DNA of 64,000 nt from [Flexibacter] sp. ATCC 35208 (lineage in GTDB: Bacteria > Bacteroidota > Bacteroidia > Chitinophagales > Chitinophagaceae), in contig NZ_MTKN01000037.1 of the NCBI RefSeq assembly GCF_001975825.1, positions 1-64,000 of the forward strand. The letters run 5' to 3'. How positions within the stretch are numbered: the stretch's first letter is position 1; every line of letters starts with the position of its first letter. Of this stretch, positions 54,528-62,727 are shown piece after piece. The notes under the pieces were generated by a model. That model worked only from the letters and a program-made list of their open reading frames with translations, was not told the DNA's origin and did no database searches. The position numbers and the translations under genes are program-made.

Positions 54528-55345
54528 GTGTATATAGCAGCTTTAATTGTTTCCGATTCCAGATTTTGCTGAATGCTCCATCTGCTTACCAATTTACCTG
54601 ATTTTGGTAATTCAGTATCCAATAAAATATAAGAGGAGGTTTTCGCTTTTAATAATTCATCTATGATACTATTATTGATGTCCAGTGCTTCTAATAGGAA
54701 CCCTAATCTTTTGATTACAGCTTGTGATTTAAACTTCCTTGTATATTCCAGTAACTTATCAAACTTAATTTTATCTTTTGAAATATTTATTGCTCTTGCA
54801 ACCTCTACTATGCCACCGGCATAATCTGGCTTGAATAGGCAATCAATAATTGTTTTTTCCAGGTCTGAGCATTGAACCTTATTAAAACTATCTACCCAAA
54901 TTTTTTTTGCGCCAAAAAAGTGATCTTCATTATGATATATAAATTGGAAGGGAATATTTTTAATCTTAATGATAGTAGGCCGTAATTGTTTTGATACAAC
55001 TATTTGCTCTTTTAAGGATGGCTGTATAATAAGATTGTGAATATGAAGTGCTGAGTAATATCCTATGTAATAATCAGCATTATTAACCAGGAATCCTGCT
55101 ATTGTATGCCAATCAGGCATGAACGTTTCTGCATCGGCCTCGTAAGGTATAATATAATATACCCCTTCTTTGAGCCGCATTAATAGCCCACGGCGGGTCA
55201 TATCGCTAAGCAATTGTTTTACTGCACTTTCTTTTGAATCTGGCAAGGCTTGAAATGCTTCCGTGTATTCAAAGCACGCTCTGCCTTGCTGATTAAAGTA
55301 AGATAGTAGTTCGTTAGATTGTGTTGATATGTACTTATTTTTCAT
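54524..55345 (-). CDS. abiEi: AbiEi-like antitoxin and autorepressor
   Basis: A 273-residue antitoxin with an N-terminal winged helix (about 15-70: ESAVKQLLSDMTRRGLLMRLKEGVYYI) and the AbiEi C-terminal domain (about 80-270: YYIGYYSALHIHNL, VQCSDLEKTIIDCLFKPDYAGG). AbiEi proteins bind inverted repeats before their own gene and repress the pair, and block the toxin without tight binding. Two matching inverted repeats lie just upstream (55354-55374 and 55425-55447), which supports autoregulation. As first gene it may set the level of the whole defence operon. Confidence 0.87.
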   Translation of the reverse strand: MKNKYISTQSNELLSYFNQQGRACFEYTEAFQALPDSKESAVKQLLSDMTRRGLLMRLKEGVYYIIPYEADAETFMPDWHTIAGFLVNNADYYIGYYSALHIHNLIIQPSLKEQIVVSKQLRPTIIKIKNIPFQFIYHNEDHFFGAKKIWVDSFNKVQCSDLEKTIIDCLFKPDYAGGIVEVARAINISKDKIKFDKLLEYTRKFKSQAVIKRLGFLLEALDINNSIIDELLKAKTSSYILLDTELPKSGKLVSRWSIQQNLESETIKAAIYT

Positions 55346-55353
55346 ATGCCGAT

Positions 55354-55374
55354 AGTCAGCTTAAACCTGACTAC
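55354..55374. promoter_or_regulatory. AbiEi operator 1
   Basis: TAGTCAG (55354-55360) and CTGACTA (55368-55374) are exact inverted arms 7 bases apart, directly upstream of the abiEi start at 55345. Confidence 0.75.
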
Positions 55375-55424
55375 AATGATATGAAATATATGCCAAATAC
55401 TATAAAAGTATGTTTAGTATCGCC

Positions 55425-55447
55425 TTAGTCAGCTTTGAGCTGACTAA
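55425..55447. promoter_or_regulatory. AbiEi operator 2
   Basis: TTAGTCAGCT (55425-55434) and AGCTGACTAA (55438-55447) are exact 10-base arms around TTG. It contains the same TAGTCAG half-site as operator 1, centred 72 bases away, about seven helical turns, so the two could be bridged by a repressor oligomer. Confidence 0.75.
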
Positions 55448-55501
55448 TTAACTATGAAATACAGTTTCTTATAGAATTATTTGCGAGCTTGATTACAATA
55501 A

Positions 55502-55529
55502 AAAGCCACCTACTTCTGTAGATGGCTTA
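55502..55529 (-). terminator. terminator behind the XRE gene
   Basis: Stem AAGCCACCTAC (55503-55513) with GTAGATGGCTT (55518-55528), one mismatch, 4-base loop. On the minus strand it is followed by a T run, 23 bases behind the XRE stop. It separates that gene from the AbiE promoter. Confidence 0.75.
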
Positions 55530-55552
55530 AATAAGAATATTTGAATTTTGAG

Positions 55553-55993
55553 TTACTTCTTTTTCTCTCCCAACAACTTCTCCAGCATGGCAATCTTCTC
55601 ATCCTTTTCTTTCAAGAGCGCCGCATTCAGCTTTTTTATTTCTTCCATCGCCTCAGCCCATTTGTCAAGTGCGTTGAACGTGCAATTATAGGCTATGCCA
55701 ACTTCATTGACCTTATTGTATGATGCACCCTCATAATTGTTTTGAATATTATAGATCTGCGCCTCCTCATTAAAATTCTTAATCGCGTCCACCGGCACTT
55801 TCAACGTCTTTGCAATCAACTCCAACTGTTCCGGCTCAATGGTTTCTTTGGTTTCCAATAAAGAAACACTCTGCTGGCTGATATTGAGGGCATCAGCCAA
55901 CACATCCTGTTTAACATGCAGGATTTCTCTAAGGCGTTTTACCGCGCGTCCTTGGTGTACTTTTTCAGGCATACTGGTAATTGTCATAGTCAC
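55553..55993 (-). CDS. XRE-family DNA-binding protein
   Basis: A 146-residue regulator with an N-terminal Cro/C1-type helix-turn-helix (about 15-75: VKRLREILHVKQDVLADALNISQQSVSLLE). Residues about 105-145 form a Lys/Glu-rich coiled coil (WAEAMEEIKKLNAALLKEKDEKIAMLEKLL) likely for dimerisation. This architecture is common on Bacteroidota mobile elements. It lies alone between the AbiE promoter and the plus-strand element genes and may control either. Confidence 0.85.
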   Translation of the reverse strand: MTMTITSMPEKVHQGRAVKRLREILHVKQDVLADALNISQQSVSLLETKETIEPEQLELIAKTLKVPVDAIKNFNEEAQIYNIQNNYEGASYNKVNEVGIAYNCTFNALDKWAEAMEEIKKLNAALLKEKDEKIAMLEKLLGEKKK

Positions 55994-56246
55994 AAAGATA
56001 TTGAAAACTAATAATTTGGTATCCTACTTCATCCGGGCTGGTGAGATACCAAGGGTTATTCCCGGTTAACTATCCGGTAAAATACAACTAATTTTTGTTA
56101 ATGCACAGGCTCGCTTAGTGGGGTACGGTTACCGGGGATGGTAATTTACCACTCGAATCAGATATCCAACAGCCGCCAGTGGTGAAATACGCTACCAGAG
56201 CTATTATGGACAACCGTCTCCTTTAACACCATTAAACTAGCCAGTT

Positions 56247-56978
56247 ATGCCAATCTCATTTGAAAACAACACTATTACCCCATTGCCCCCGGCTGCTGTA
56301 ACTCAAAAAAGCGCCCCACAGACTATAGAGCTGTTTCTCGGTATGTTTGCCCATGAACTACGCACGCAGGTGGCTGGTACTGTCCAGGTTTGCCGGTATA
56401 TCCGCGAAGGCAGCAAGTCGGAAGCATTCTTTCAGGCGTTGGAAACCACAACCCTTGATACCTTACATATATTGGACAATATGCTTGATACCGTAAAATT
56501 CCATAACGGTAAACTGGATATTACACCTGCCTACTGCCAGATTGATTTCCGGTCATGGATAACACCGGTCATTCGCCAACAGGAAAGGACTGCGGCCCTG
56601 CAACAAAAGGATGTTTGCCTGATACTGCATCCCTCGCTGGAAAATATACAGGTTACCACAGACCCTGTAAAGCTGGGGCAGATAGTGCAAAATCTCCTCT
56701 CCAATGCGCTTAAATACAGCCATCCCGGTACTGTTATTACCGTAAAATGCCGCCTGGAAAGTAACGCAATCTCTCTACAGGTCATCAATCAAGGCATGGA
56801 AATCCCACCGGAAAAAGTCTCCCGTTTATTTATGCCCTATGAAAGATTAGACAATGGCCTGGCAGGCACCGGGCTAGGGCTTTTTCTCAGCGCGCAGTAT
56901 GCACAGGCTTTGGGCGGTGCTCTTGCTGTGCAAAGCGAGCGGGGAAATACCGTTTTTACGTTAACCCTTCCCGTTTAG
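56247..56978 (+). CDS. small soluble sensor-type histidine kinase
   Basis: A 243-residue kinase core without membrane helices or sensor domain. The H box is MFAHELRTQVAG (about 35-46, His 38), the N box QNLLSNALKYS (about 151-161), and the G box GTGLGLFLSAQYAQALGG (about 209-226) completes an ATP-binding fold. It is shorter than normal sensors and has no response regulator next to it. On this element it may be a cytosolic switch or report on another partner. Start at 56247 gives MPISFENN; nothing before it looks conserved. Confidence 0.8.
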   Translation: MPISFENNTITPLPPAAVTQKSAPQTIELFLGMFAHELRTQVAGTVQVCRYIREGSKSEAFFQALETTTLDTLHILDNMLDTVKFHNGKLDITPAYCQIDFRSWITPVIRQQERTAALQQKDVCLILHPSLENIQVTTDPVKLGQIVQNLLSNALKYSHPGTVITVKCRLESNAISLQVINQGMEIPPEKVSRLFMPYERLDNGLAGTGLGLFLSAQYAQALGGALAVQSERGNTVFTLTLPV

Positions 56979-57014
56979 CGCTAACCCGCCCTCTAAACAA
57001 TCTAAAAAGTACCT

Positions 57015-57929
57015 ATGCGCACACATTTACCCCATCTGTCCAAACAACAGATCATACAACTGGCAAAGCTGATAGAGAAAATCCTGCTTGTTCTTCAACC
57101 GGAACTGATCTGGTGCTTAGGCACCCGTACAAGCATTATGCAGGATTGGAGTTGCTTCTGGCCGGGTGAAGGTTACCGGGAAACGATATTTCCGATAACG
57201 TTCGACTTGATGATCCTAACCACCGATACAGAAAAACGACCGGAATATGAACTTATCCAGTTGATAGAGCAGCAAGCGGCATCATTACCCTGTGAAATCA
57301 CCTGTATGGTGCAGAAGTATGCAGCATTTATGGACGGGCTGCCTGCCGGTTATCGTTTCGATACCGCCGTTTACCGTAAAGCCGTACCTGTTTACAGCAA
57401 TGGAAAGCCATTGACAGCGGAATTGCCCGGTGAGCTAACGAAAGAAGAGATTAAAACCCGAATTACCACCCAATGGAACCGGTGTTTCACTACTGCCCAA
57501 CGGTTTTTCAAGACAGCGATTGATTGCCAGCAGGACAACTGGCCGGAGCAGGCAGTATTTAACCTCCATCAGGCAGCACAACATACCTGTATGGCAATAT
57601 TAAGGGGAATCACCGGCTATCGCTCAACTACCCATAATCTATCCCGCTTACTGGCCCTGATTGACAACTTCAGCATGGAACCGTCTGTTATTTTTCCCCG
57701 ATTGACAAGGGAGGAAACGGAACTATTCAACCTGTTAAACAAAGCCTATTCGGATGCCCGTTATAAAGAAGACTACTCCATACCTGCTGAAAAGGCTGCT
57801 ATCCTCATAGAAAGGGTAAAGGAATTAATGTCCGTAGCCGAATCCCTTTACCAGTCAAAGCTGCAAGAACTGGATAAGGACCAACCAATTGTATTCCCTA
57901 TAACAACCACACATGAGACAACAGCCTAA
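57015..57929 (+). CDS. HEPN-domain protein with degenerate nucleotidyltransferase-like N-terminus
   Basis: A 304-residue protein. The N-terminal 130 residues resemble a minimal nucleotidyltransferase (LIWCLGTRTS in the place of the GSRA motif) but the catalytic Asp pair is not evident, so it is probably inactive. Residues about 155-285 form a HEPN domain (FFKTAIDCQQDNWPEQAVFNLHQAAQHTCMAIL, STTHNLSRLLALI). HEPN domains often are RNases or bind nucleotides; the RxxxxH motif is not clear here, though RYKEDY resembles its position. Follows the kinase by 36 bases and overlaps the next gene by 17. Confidence 0.7.
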   Translation: MRTHLPHLSKQQIIQLAKLIEKILLVLQPELIWCLGTRTSIMQDWSCFWPGEGYRETIFPITFDLMILTTDTEKRPEYELIQLIEQQAASLPCEITCMVQKYAAFMDGLPAGYRFDTAVYRKAVPVYSNGKPLTAELPGELTKEEIKTRITTQWNRCFTTAQRFFKTAIDCQQDNWPEQAVFNLHQAAQHTCMAILRGITGYRSTTHNLSRLLALIDNFSMEPSVIFPRLTREETELFNLLNKAYSDARYKEDYSIPAEKAAILIERVKELMSVAESLYQSKLQELDKDQPIVFPITTTHETTA

Positions 57930-58308
57930 CCGCCCCCCTGATAATATCGACAGATCAGGACCAAGCATGACAATAGAAATATTCCTGCCTGTAGCCTTCC
58001 AAATAGCCTGTAAGCAACTGGGAGTGGATGAACAGGAAGCTGTCCAGTTCTGGATAGATCATATCCTGATAGTCTCCTATGTATTAAACGAGGAAGAAGA
58101 TATTTATTCTTTAGCTACATCGGTGTTTGCTGCCTATACGCATACAATCCACATTACAGCCATACCAGATAAGGTTAAAAGAGAAATATGTATATACTAT
58201 ACCCAACAGACGATCGCGCTGATAAGCGAGCCAGATCATACAAAGAGCTATACAGCCCTGATAAAGGAATGGTATCAGCAACTGCACAAGCACAATAACC
58301 GGCAATAA
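57913..58308 (+). CDS. hypothetical element protein, 131 residues
   Basis: Starts inside the end of the HEPN gene (17-base overlap) with MRQQPNRPPDN. An internal ATG at 57967 (MTIEIFLPVAFQIACKQLGV) begins the conserved-looking helical part and is a possible alternative start. The protein is alpha-helical and acidic with no recognised domain. Its coupling to the HEPN gene suggests a joint function or shared regulation. Confidence 0.55.
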   Translation: MRQQPNRPPDNIDRSGPSMTIEIFLPVAFQIACKQLGVDEQEAVQFWIDHILIVSYVLNEEEDIYSLATSVFAAYTHTIHITAIPDKVKREICIYYTQQTIALISEPDHTKSYTALIKEWYQQLHKHNNRQ

Positions 58309-58319
58309 ATAATAACCAC

Positions 58320-58526
58320 ATGAAAAAGCGACTTACCCTGCGCCACACGCACGACAGCTATATCCTTACGGAAATTACCCAATGTACCTTGCAGGCATTG
58401 GTACAGTTTTACGTTAACCACGTATCGGTAAACGATTTTCTGCATACCAATGATCCTGTAATCGTAAAAGCCACAAAAGTATTCTTGTCCTTTACAAAGG
58501 AGGAAGAGAGGAACAAGCCGGGATAA
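58320..58526 (+). CDS. hypothetical small protein, 68 residues
   Basis: Begins MKKRLTLRHTHDSYILTEIT, is basic at both ends and has a hydrophobic middle (ALVQFYVNHVSVNDFL) too polar for a membrane helix. It follows the previous gene by 11 bases on the same strand. No family is recognised; coding is supported by position and composition only. Confidence 0.5.
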   Translation: MKKRLTLRHTHDSYILTEITQCTLQALVQFYVNHVSVNDFLHTNDPVIVKATKVFLSFTKEEERNKPG

Positions 58527-58582
58527 GCTACCCGGCAAATAAGGGAGGGGGAATTATTACCGGTTTTTATTATATTAGTACC

Positions 58583-59401
58583 ATGCCTACGAAAGAAACT
58601 CCCTTAAACCCACCCCGCAACCATGTTGCCCCTCTATTGGTACAAAAATTCCAGCATGACTACGAGGCAATAATGGAGCACTACACCTTATTGCAACAAC
58701 TGGAAATTACCGAACACCTGCTAAGTCTTGTACAATTAGCCCGTCAGGAAGGTGTTCATAGCGATCAATTCTGGCATCAGTACAAAGCAAAGGATTTAGC
58801 GTTACTCAAACGCTATGGTAAAACCCTTAAGCCTTACGTGAGCAAGAGCTTTCATGCCTATTTTTATTATGATACGGTATTGACAGAAAAAGAAATTTAT
58901 TCCTGTGAGATATACAACAGCTTACCGGGAGCTGAACAATCCTTATCAGCGGATGAAATCAGTCAATTTCTCCAACTCTGCCAAAACGTGCTGGATTGGG
59001 CCATTCATTTCCTTTACCTGCAAAAGGAGCCGGAGGGGCTTGACGTAGAAACTGTAACTGCACCTGCTACAGAAGAACCGGATAAAGAGGCAACCCGCTA
59101 CCGGCAATTGCTGACTTTATATTACTTACTCAAAGCAGGCTTCCAGACAGAACACCGGGATAATGGTAATATCAGCGATGTAGTAAGACTGGCTCACCTG
59201 CTGACAGGGGTAAAGTTTACCACACTGCAAAACTCAGACATCTATAAGAAATACGCCAAAATACCGGATCACAAAGCAGGCGCACAGTTGCTGGCAGACC
59301 TTCAATACATTCGCCCGTACTTTACGGTTCTTCACCTGGACAGTGCTGTTGCCCTTATTGATGAAGATATCCGGCAGCATGAAAAACGGATCAGGAAATA
59401 A
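58583..59401 (+). CDS. hypothetical helical element protein, 272 residues
   Basis: A mostly alpha-helical protein with no signal or membrane segment. The N-terminal half (about 10-140) has coiled-coil-like heptads (YEAIMEHYTLLQQLEITEHLLSLV); the C-terminal half (about 165-265) includes ATRYRQLLTLYYLLKAGF and TLQNSDIYKKYAKIPDHKAGAQLLADLQYIRPYF (in blocks). The second part is a layout seen in RteC-like regulators of Bacteroidota elements, but I cannot confirm that. Function unknown. Confidence 0.6.
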   Translation: MPTKETPLNPPRNHVAPLLVQKFQHDYEAIMEHYTLLQQLEITEHLLSLVQLARQEGVHSDQFWHQYKAKDLALLKRYGKTLKPYVSKSFHAYFYYDTVLTEKEIYSCEIYNSLPGAEQSLSADEISQFLQLCQNVLDWAIHFLYLQKEPEGLDVETVTAPATEEPDKEATRYRQLLTLYYLLKAGFQTEHRDNGNISDVVRLAHLLTGVKFTTLQNSDIYKKYAKIPDHKAGAQLLADLQYIRPYFTVLHLDSAVALIDEDIRQHEKRIRK

Positions 59402-59484
59402 CAGCTACTGCTTACCGTTAATACAAACAGTTTATCGTTAAACAGTATCCTCACTTGAAGTCTACCAACTATTTTTAAAACATA

Positions 59485-59506
59485 GGTATCCCTATAGGGG
59501 GATACC
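59485..59506. promoter_or_regulatory. operator-like inverted repeat
   Basis: GGTATCCC (59485-59492) and GGGATACC (59499-59506) are exact arms 6 bases apart, 82 bases before the gene at 59588. TCATCTTTG just downstream (59522-59530) resembles a -7 box, so this could be an operator over a promoter. Confidence 0.45.
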
Positions 59507-59564
59507 AGCCCTCTTTCTATTCTCATCTTTGCATACAGAACGGTAAACGTAAAAAATCACTTCC

Positions 59565-59578
59565 GTTTACCGGTAAAC
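59565..59578. promoter_or_regulatory. GTTTACCGGTAAAC palindrome
   Basis: A perfect 14-bp palindrome 9 bases before the start codon at 59588. A near copy, GTTTACCGTTAAAC, lies at 60249-60262, 8 bases before the start at 60271. Similar partial motifs occur through the element (59541, 59439). Could be a shared translational or transcriptional operator. Confidence 0.4.
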
Positions 59579-59587
59579 CCAACCTGT

Positions 59588-59956
59588 ATGTCAACAATAA
59601 CACCTGATTCAAAACAAGCACCACCTGATCCAGCAGCGGCAAGGGAGAATGCCCCCAAAACGCCTATAGCTCCGCAGGACCTGTTAAACCGCCTATCTGG
59701 TGTGTTACCCACAGAAAAGGAGGGATTACAACAATGGTATAAGTTATTGGCTCATCCGCTGATCATTGTGGCGGGTCTCTGCCTGCTGGCTTATTGGTTA
59801 TATACACAAAAGCACCCGGCACCGCCAGCCCAGGCCCCTGAAAAAGAAAGGCTGAAAAAACAGGTAAAGAAGTGGAAGAAGCGGTACAAGCAAAACCATA
59901 ACAAAGCCATAAGCGATAACCATCATACTGTAACCGGTATCTCGCTAATGGATTAA
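59588..59956 (+). CDS. small membrane-anchored protein
   Basis: A 122-residue protein with a Pro/Ala-rich N-terminus (about 1-30), one membrane helix at about 57-73 (HPLIIVAGLCLLAYWLY) and a strongly basic tail (KERLKKQVKKWKKRYKQNHNK), so the C-terminus should be cytoplasmic and could contact DNA or the membrane surface. No family is recognised. A palindrome sits right before its start. Confidence 0.6.
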   Translation: MSTITPDSKQAPPDPAAARENAPKTPIAPQDLLNRLSGVLPTEKEGLQQWYKLLAHPLIIVAGLCLLAYWLYTQKHPAPPAQAPEKERLKKQVKKWKKRYKQNHNKAISDNHHTVTGISLMD

Positions 59957-59977
59957 GAACTTAAAAAACACGTCATC

Positions 59978-60244
59978 ATGCAAAGTGCTAACAAACCAGC
60001 CACAACCAGTTCTCACACGATCCCGATGGATGTATTACTGGACATCATTCGCATCCTGTTCAATAACAGCCTCCACTGGCAGGTAGAAGGCATTAATGAG
60101 CAGGAAGGCACCCTGCTGGTGCAAATCACCCACCACCAGGGTAATCCTAAACACCAGAAAGCCTTACAAAACATCATTGGCATCTTGGGTGATTATAATT
60201 ATTACGTTAAAGGCACTCCACAGAACGAAGCCATCGACTATTAA
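59978..60244 (+). CDS. small element protein, paralogue of 60989-61231
   Basis: An 88-residue protein. The core PMDVLLDIIRILFNNSLHWQVEGINEQEGTLLVQI (about 14-48, in two blocks) matches PVDVLIRVADVLLENDITNSITGTDEEDGYITIEV of the later gene, giving a small alpha-beta domain of unknown role. The tail is GILGDYNYYVKG. Such paired small genes suggest a duplicated domain specific to this element type. Follows the membrane protein gene by 21 bases. Confidence 0.6.
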   Translation: MQSANKPATTSSHTIPMDVLLDIIRILFNNSLHWQVEGINEQEGTLLVQITHHQGNPKHQKALQNIIGILGDYNYYVKGTPQNEAIDY

Positions 60245-60270
60245 GATCGTTTACCGTTAAACTGAAATCA

Positions 60271-60957
60271 ATGACAACTACCTGTCAATACTGCGGCACA
60301 CCCATGCAAGCCTTACGAAGTACCCGTAAATATTGCAGTGATACCTGCAAGCAGCTGGCATTTTACAAACGGAACGGATTGGCATTGGCAGAGGCAGAAA
60401 CTAATGCCTTAACCGGTAATGAACCAGCAGTATTGCAGGCAGAAGCAAAAACAGATGTAGATAAACCAGATTATATGGTAAGGCAACAAGACCAGCCCTA
60501 CCAGCGAGTATATTCCCGGTTCCTGGAAACGGTGCAGGAATGCCTGGATTGTAATAACTACACATTTGTATTTGAAAACCCAGACCAATATTGGGGAACC
60601 TATGCCATACAGCCTGTAAAATGGGTAAGCCTTCGACTGCGTTGCCTGCTGGAAAACATGCTTCGTTTAAGCAATATGACTTCCATACCCAACGAGACAT
60701 TAGTTCTTTTGCGGGATTCGTTTGCTGATATGGCGGCAGCCCGTCCTTACAGTCAATTGCCCACCGATTATCCCTATACCGCGCTGGTAAAAGACATTAT
60801 ACATAAGCTTGACCGCATTGTTCATAACATTAAACCCAAAGGCAATACACGATTCCGTTTAACGCTTAACCGTAAAGCATCCATCATTGCCTGTCGTTTT
60901 ACGCTGGCTGCTATGGTGCCGCTGGTAAAGTTCCGTGAACTCAGCTTTTCAGAATAA
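60271..60957 (+). CDS. zinc-finger element protein
   Basis: A 228-residue protein that starts with a treble-clef-like zinc site: CQYCGTPMQ (Cys5, Cys8) and RKYCSDTCKQLAFYKRN (Cys about 22 and 26), often seen in small regulatory proteins of Bacteroidota mobile elements. The rest is helical (about 65-225) with WGTYAIQPVKWVSLRLRCLLENML and a basic end; no domain recognised. Probably binds nucleic acid. A GTTTACCGTTAAAC motif lies just before its start. Confidence 0.6.
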   Translation: MTTTCQYCGTPMQALRSTRKYCSDTCKQLAFYKRNGLALAEAETNALTGNEPAVLQAEAKTDVDKPDYMVRQQDQPYQRVYSRFLETVQECLDCNNYTFVFENPDQYWGTYAIQPVKWVSLRLRCLLENMLRLSNMTSIPNETLVLLRDSFADMAAARPYSQLPTDYPYTALVKDIIHKLDRIVHNIKPKGNTRFRLTLNRKASIIACRFTLAAMVPLVKFRELSFSE

Positions 60958-60988
60958 TCATTTCATAACCTTAAAATCCATTTATTTT

Positions 60989-61231
60989 ATGCAAACAGTT
61001 ATTACAAAACGTGAATTACAGGTGCCTGTAGATGTGCTGATCCGGGTAGCCGATGTGTTACTGGAAAACGATATCACCAATAGCATTACAGGCACAGATG
61101 AAGAGGATGGATACATTACTATTGAAGTAGAGTACGAAAAAGAACAGCGGGATGCCATCCATGAAGCTGAAGACATTATCTCTGATTACCATGAGAATGA
61201 GGAAGAAGAGGATGATGACGATGAAGATTAA
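60989..61231 (+). CDS. small acidic element protein, paralogue of 59978-60244
   Basis: An 80-residue protein starting at the ATG at 60989 (MQTVITKRELQVPVDVLI). A longer in-frame start at 60935 lies inside the preceding gene and adds residues with no similarity, so it is rejected. The domain resembles the 88-residue neighbour; the end is a run of Asp and Glu (about 69-80), which may mimic nucleic acid or stabilise a basic partner. Confidence 0.65.
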   Translation: MQTVITKRELQVPVDVLIRVADVLLENDITNSITGTDEEDGYITIEVEYEKEQRDAIHEAEDIISDYHENEEEEDDDDED

Positions 61232-61340
61232 CGCCAGTTTACCACCACCGCAGGATTACCTGTCGTGGTGGTTCTCGTTACCCAATAACTTAACCCTTAC
61301 TCTTACAGAAAGGTAAAATTTCAACACTCAACTATACGGT

Positions 61341-61589
61341 ATGATAAAACGTGACGATCTACTAATCATGCGAGCAATTGCACTCTGTTTTAAACCCTTC
61401 CTAAAACCAGAAGAAGCGCTGATTTATTGTAACCTTGGCCGAACGCAGTTCGCTAAGAACTGTGAAGAATATGGGGTTTACAAAACCAATAGTGGTTATT
61501 ACAGGAAAGAAGATATAGACAAGATGCTGTCCGGTGAAACGGCGGCAGTGCAGGCTGCAACCCCGCAGGTCAAATTAAGAGCTGCATAG
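61341..61589 (+). CDS. excisionase-like helix-turn-helix protein
   Basis: An 82-residue protein with a winged-helix arrangement of the MerR/excisionase type: LKPEEALIYCNLGRTQFAKNCEEYGVYKTNSGYYRKEDIDKML (about 22-64, in blocks). Excisionases bend DNA at attachment sites and direct the integrase towards excision. It is convergent with the integrase gene across a shared terminator, which fits a recombination-control role. A typical length is 60-100 residues. Confidence 0.65.
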   Translation: MIKRDDLLIMRAIALCFKPFLKPEEALIYCNLGRTQFAKNCEEYGVYKTNSGYYRKEDIDKMLSGETAAVQAATPQVKLRAA

Positions 61590-61592
61590 TAA

Positions 61593-61624
61593 AACAGGGC
61601 TATTCGATGATGAATAGCCCTGTT
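61593..61624. terminator. shared terminator between excisionase-like and integrase genes
   Basis: Perfect 13-bp stem AACAGGGCTATTC with its complement (61612-61624) and a 6-base loop, located 4 bases after one stop and 9 before the other, serving both converging genes. Confidence 0.85.
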
Positions 61625-61632
61625 GCTTTAGC

Positions 61633-62727
61633 CTAAAGGAAACCCGCAATATTAAAAGAAGGCAAGTGACTGATCGCTTCCGACTGATCTTTGGGCTTAT
61701 GCCTTTTGTAAGTCTGCTGCACCTGCCTTGTAGTTGTATGCCCCATCAGATAAGCAATAGTGACATCATCCACGTTCTTATCCTTTAATAGTATGGAAAA
61801 ACTTAATCTTGCACAGGACCATGTTACGTATTTATTGACACCAGCCCGTTTAATCCATTCTCCCAACACCTTGTTAGCTCCATTTGCCGTAGGCAGGCTG
61901 AATACTTTATTGGTAGAAGTAGTTTTACCCAGGGATAGTTGTTTTATCTCTTCCAGAATAGCAAGGGCTATAGGGTGCAGGGTGAGCACTACTGGCTTGC
62001 CTGTTTTCTGCTGTATGATCCTTGTAATTAATGTACCACCCTGTAAGTCCTGCCATTCCAGCCTTTTTACATCCACCCATCTAAGCCCGGTATAACAGCT
62101 AAACAAAAATGCCAGCTTCACCTGCTGGTTAAAACAGGGAGTATTGAGTAACGCAACATATTCCTCTGATTCCAGGTGTTCCTTCAACGCAGCGCTTGGA
62201 TTGCGTACTGCCGGGATGTCCTCTGTCGGGTTGCTCCTGAAGTACCCATCCTTAGTGGCAGCTTTCGCCACCCATTTGAAACGTGCATAATAGTTGGCCG
62301 GAGTTTCGCCAGTCAGCGTATCCAGCAAATGCCGCCGGAACCGTTTACAAAAGTTTTCCGTAATATCTACCGGTGAGATAAAATCACTTTTGATATAAGC
62401 CTTAAACTTGGTAAGACAGCAGGCCAGATGTCGGTTGCCTTCTCGTTTATTTAATTTGATATAATCCTCAAAATACTCAACAAAGTTTGCCTTGAACTTA
62501 TGAGCGGGGATAACTGGTGTACCCACCGCCTGCTGCTCGATTGTTAACTGGCTCTTTTTAGTCTCCAGTATCTTCAATGCTTCTTTGTTGAAATTCTTTT
62601 GAATCTGGTTTTGCGGGTTGGCATAAATAAATATGCCGGTAGAAGGTCGCTGTCCGGGGCCACGACCTAAATCATAAAAGAAATAAATCTTATCTCCTTT
62701 CTTATTGAGCTTTTCTCCAATGTTCAT
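61633..62727 (-). CDS. tyrosine site-specific integrase
   Basis: Inserts and removes the element at the tRNA-Leu end. The 364-residue protein has an N-terminal arm-binding part (about 1-65), a SAM-like core-binding domain (about 80-180) and the catalytic domain (about 185-355) with Arg216 in YTGLRW, Arg307 in WSCARLSF, His330 in LMGHTT and the nucleophile Tyr340 in QQTYKR. In the second box the positions usually filled by His are Ser304 and Leu308, a deviation seen in some Bacteroidota integrases for the first but less for the second. It reads away from the tRNA, with its start about 440 bases from it. Confidence 0.9.
   Translation of the reverse strand: MNIGEKLNKKGDKIYFFYDLGRGPGQRPSTGIFIYANPQNQIQKNFNKEALKILETKKSQLTIEQQAVGTPVIPAHKFKANFVEYFEDYIKLNKREGNRHLACCLTKFKAYIKSDFISPVDITENFCKRFRRHLLDTLTGETPANYYARFKWVAKAATKDGYFRSNPTEDIPAVRNPSAALKEHLESEEYVALLNTPCFNQQVKLAFLFSCYTGLRWVDVKRLEWQDLQGGTLITRIIQQKTGKPVVLTLHPIALAILEEIKQLSLGKTTSTNKVFSLPTANGANKVLGEWIKRAGVNKYVTWSCARLSFSILLKDKNVDDVTIAYLMGHTTTRQVQQTYKRHKPKDQSEAISHLPSFNIAGFL

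Noticed and set aside
60935..60988. Longer start for the 80-residue acidic protein
   Set aside because: The extra 18 codons overlap the preceding gene and are not similar to the paralogue, which begins near the ATG at 60989.
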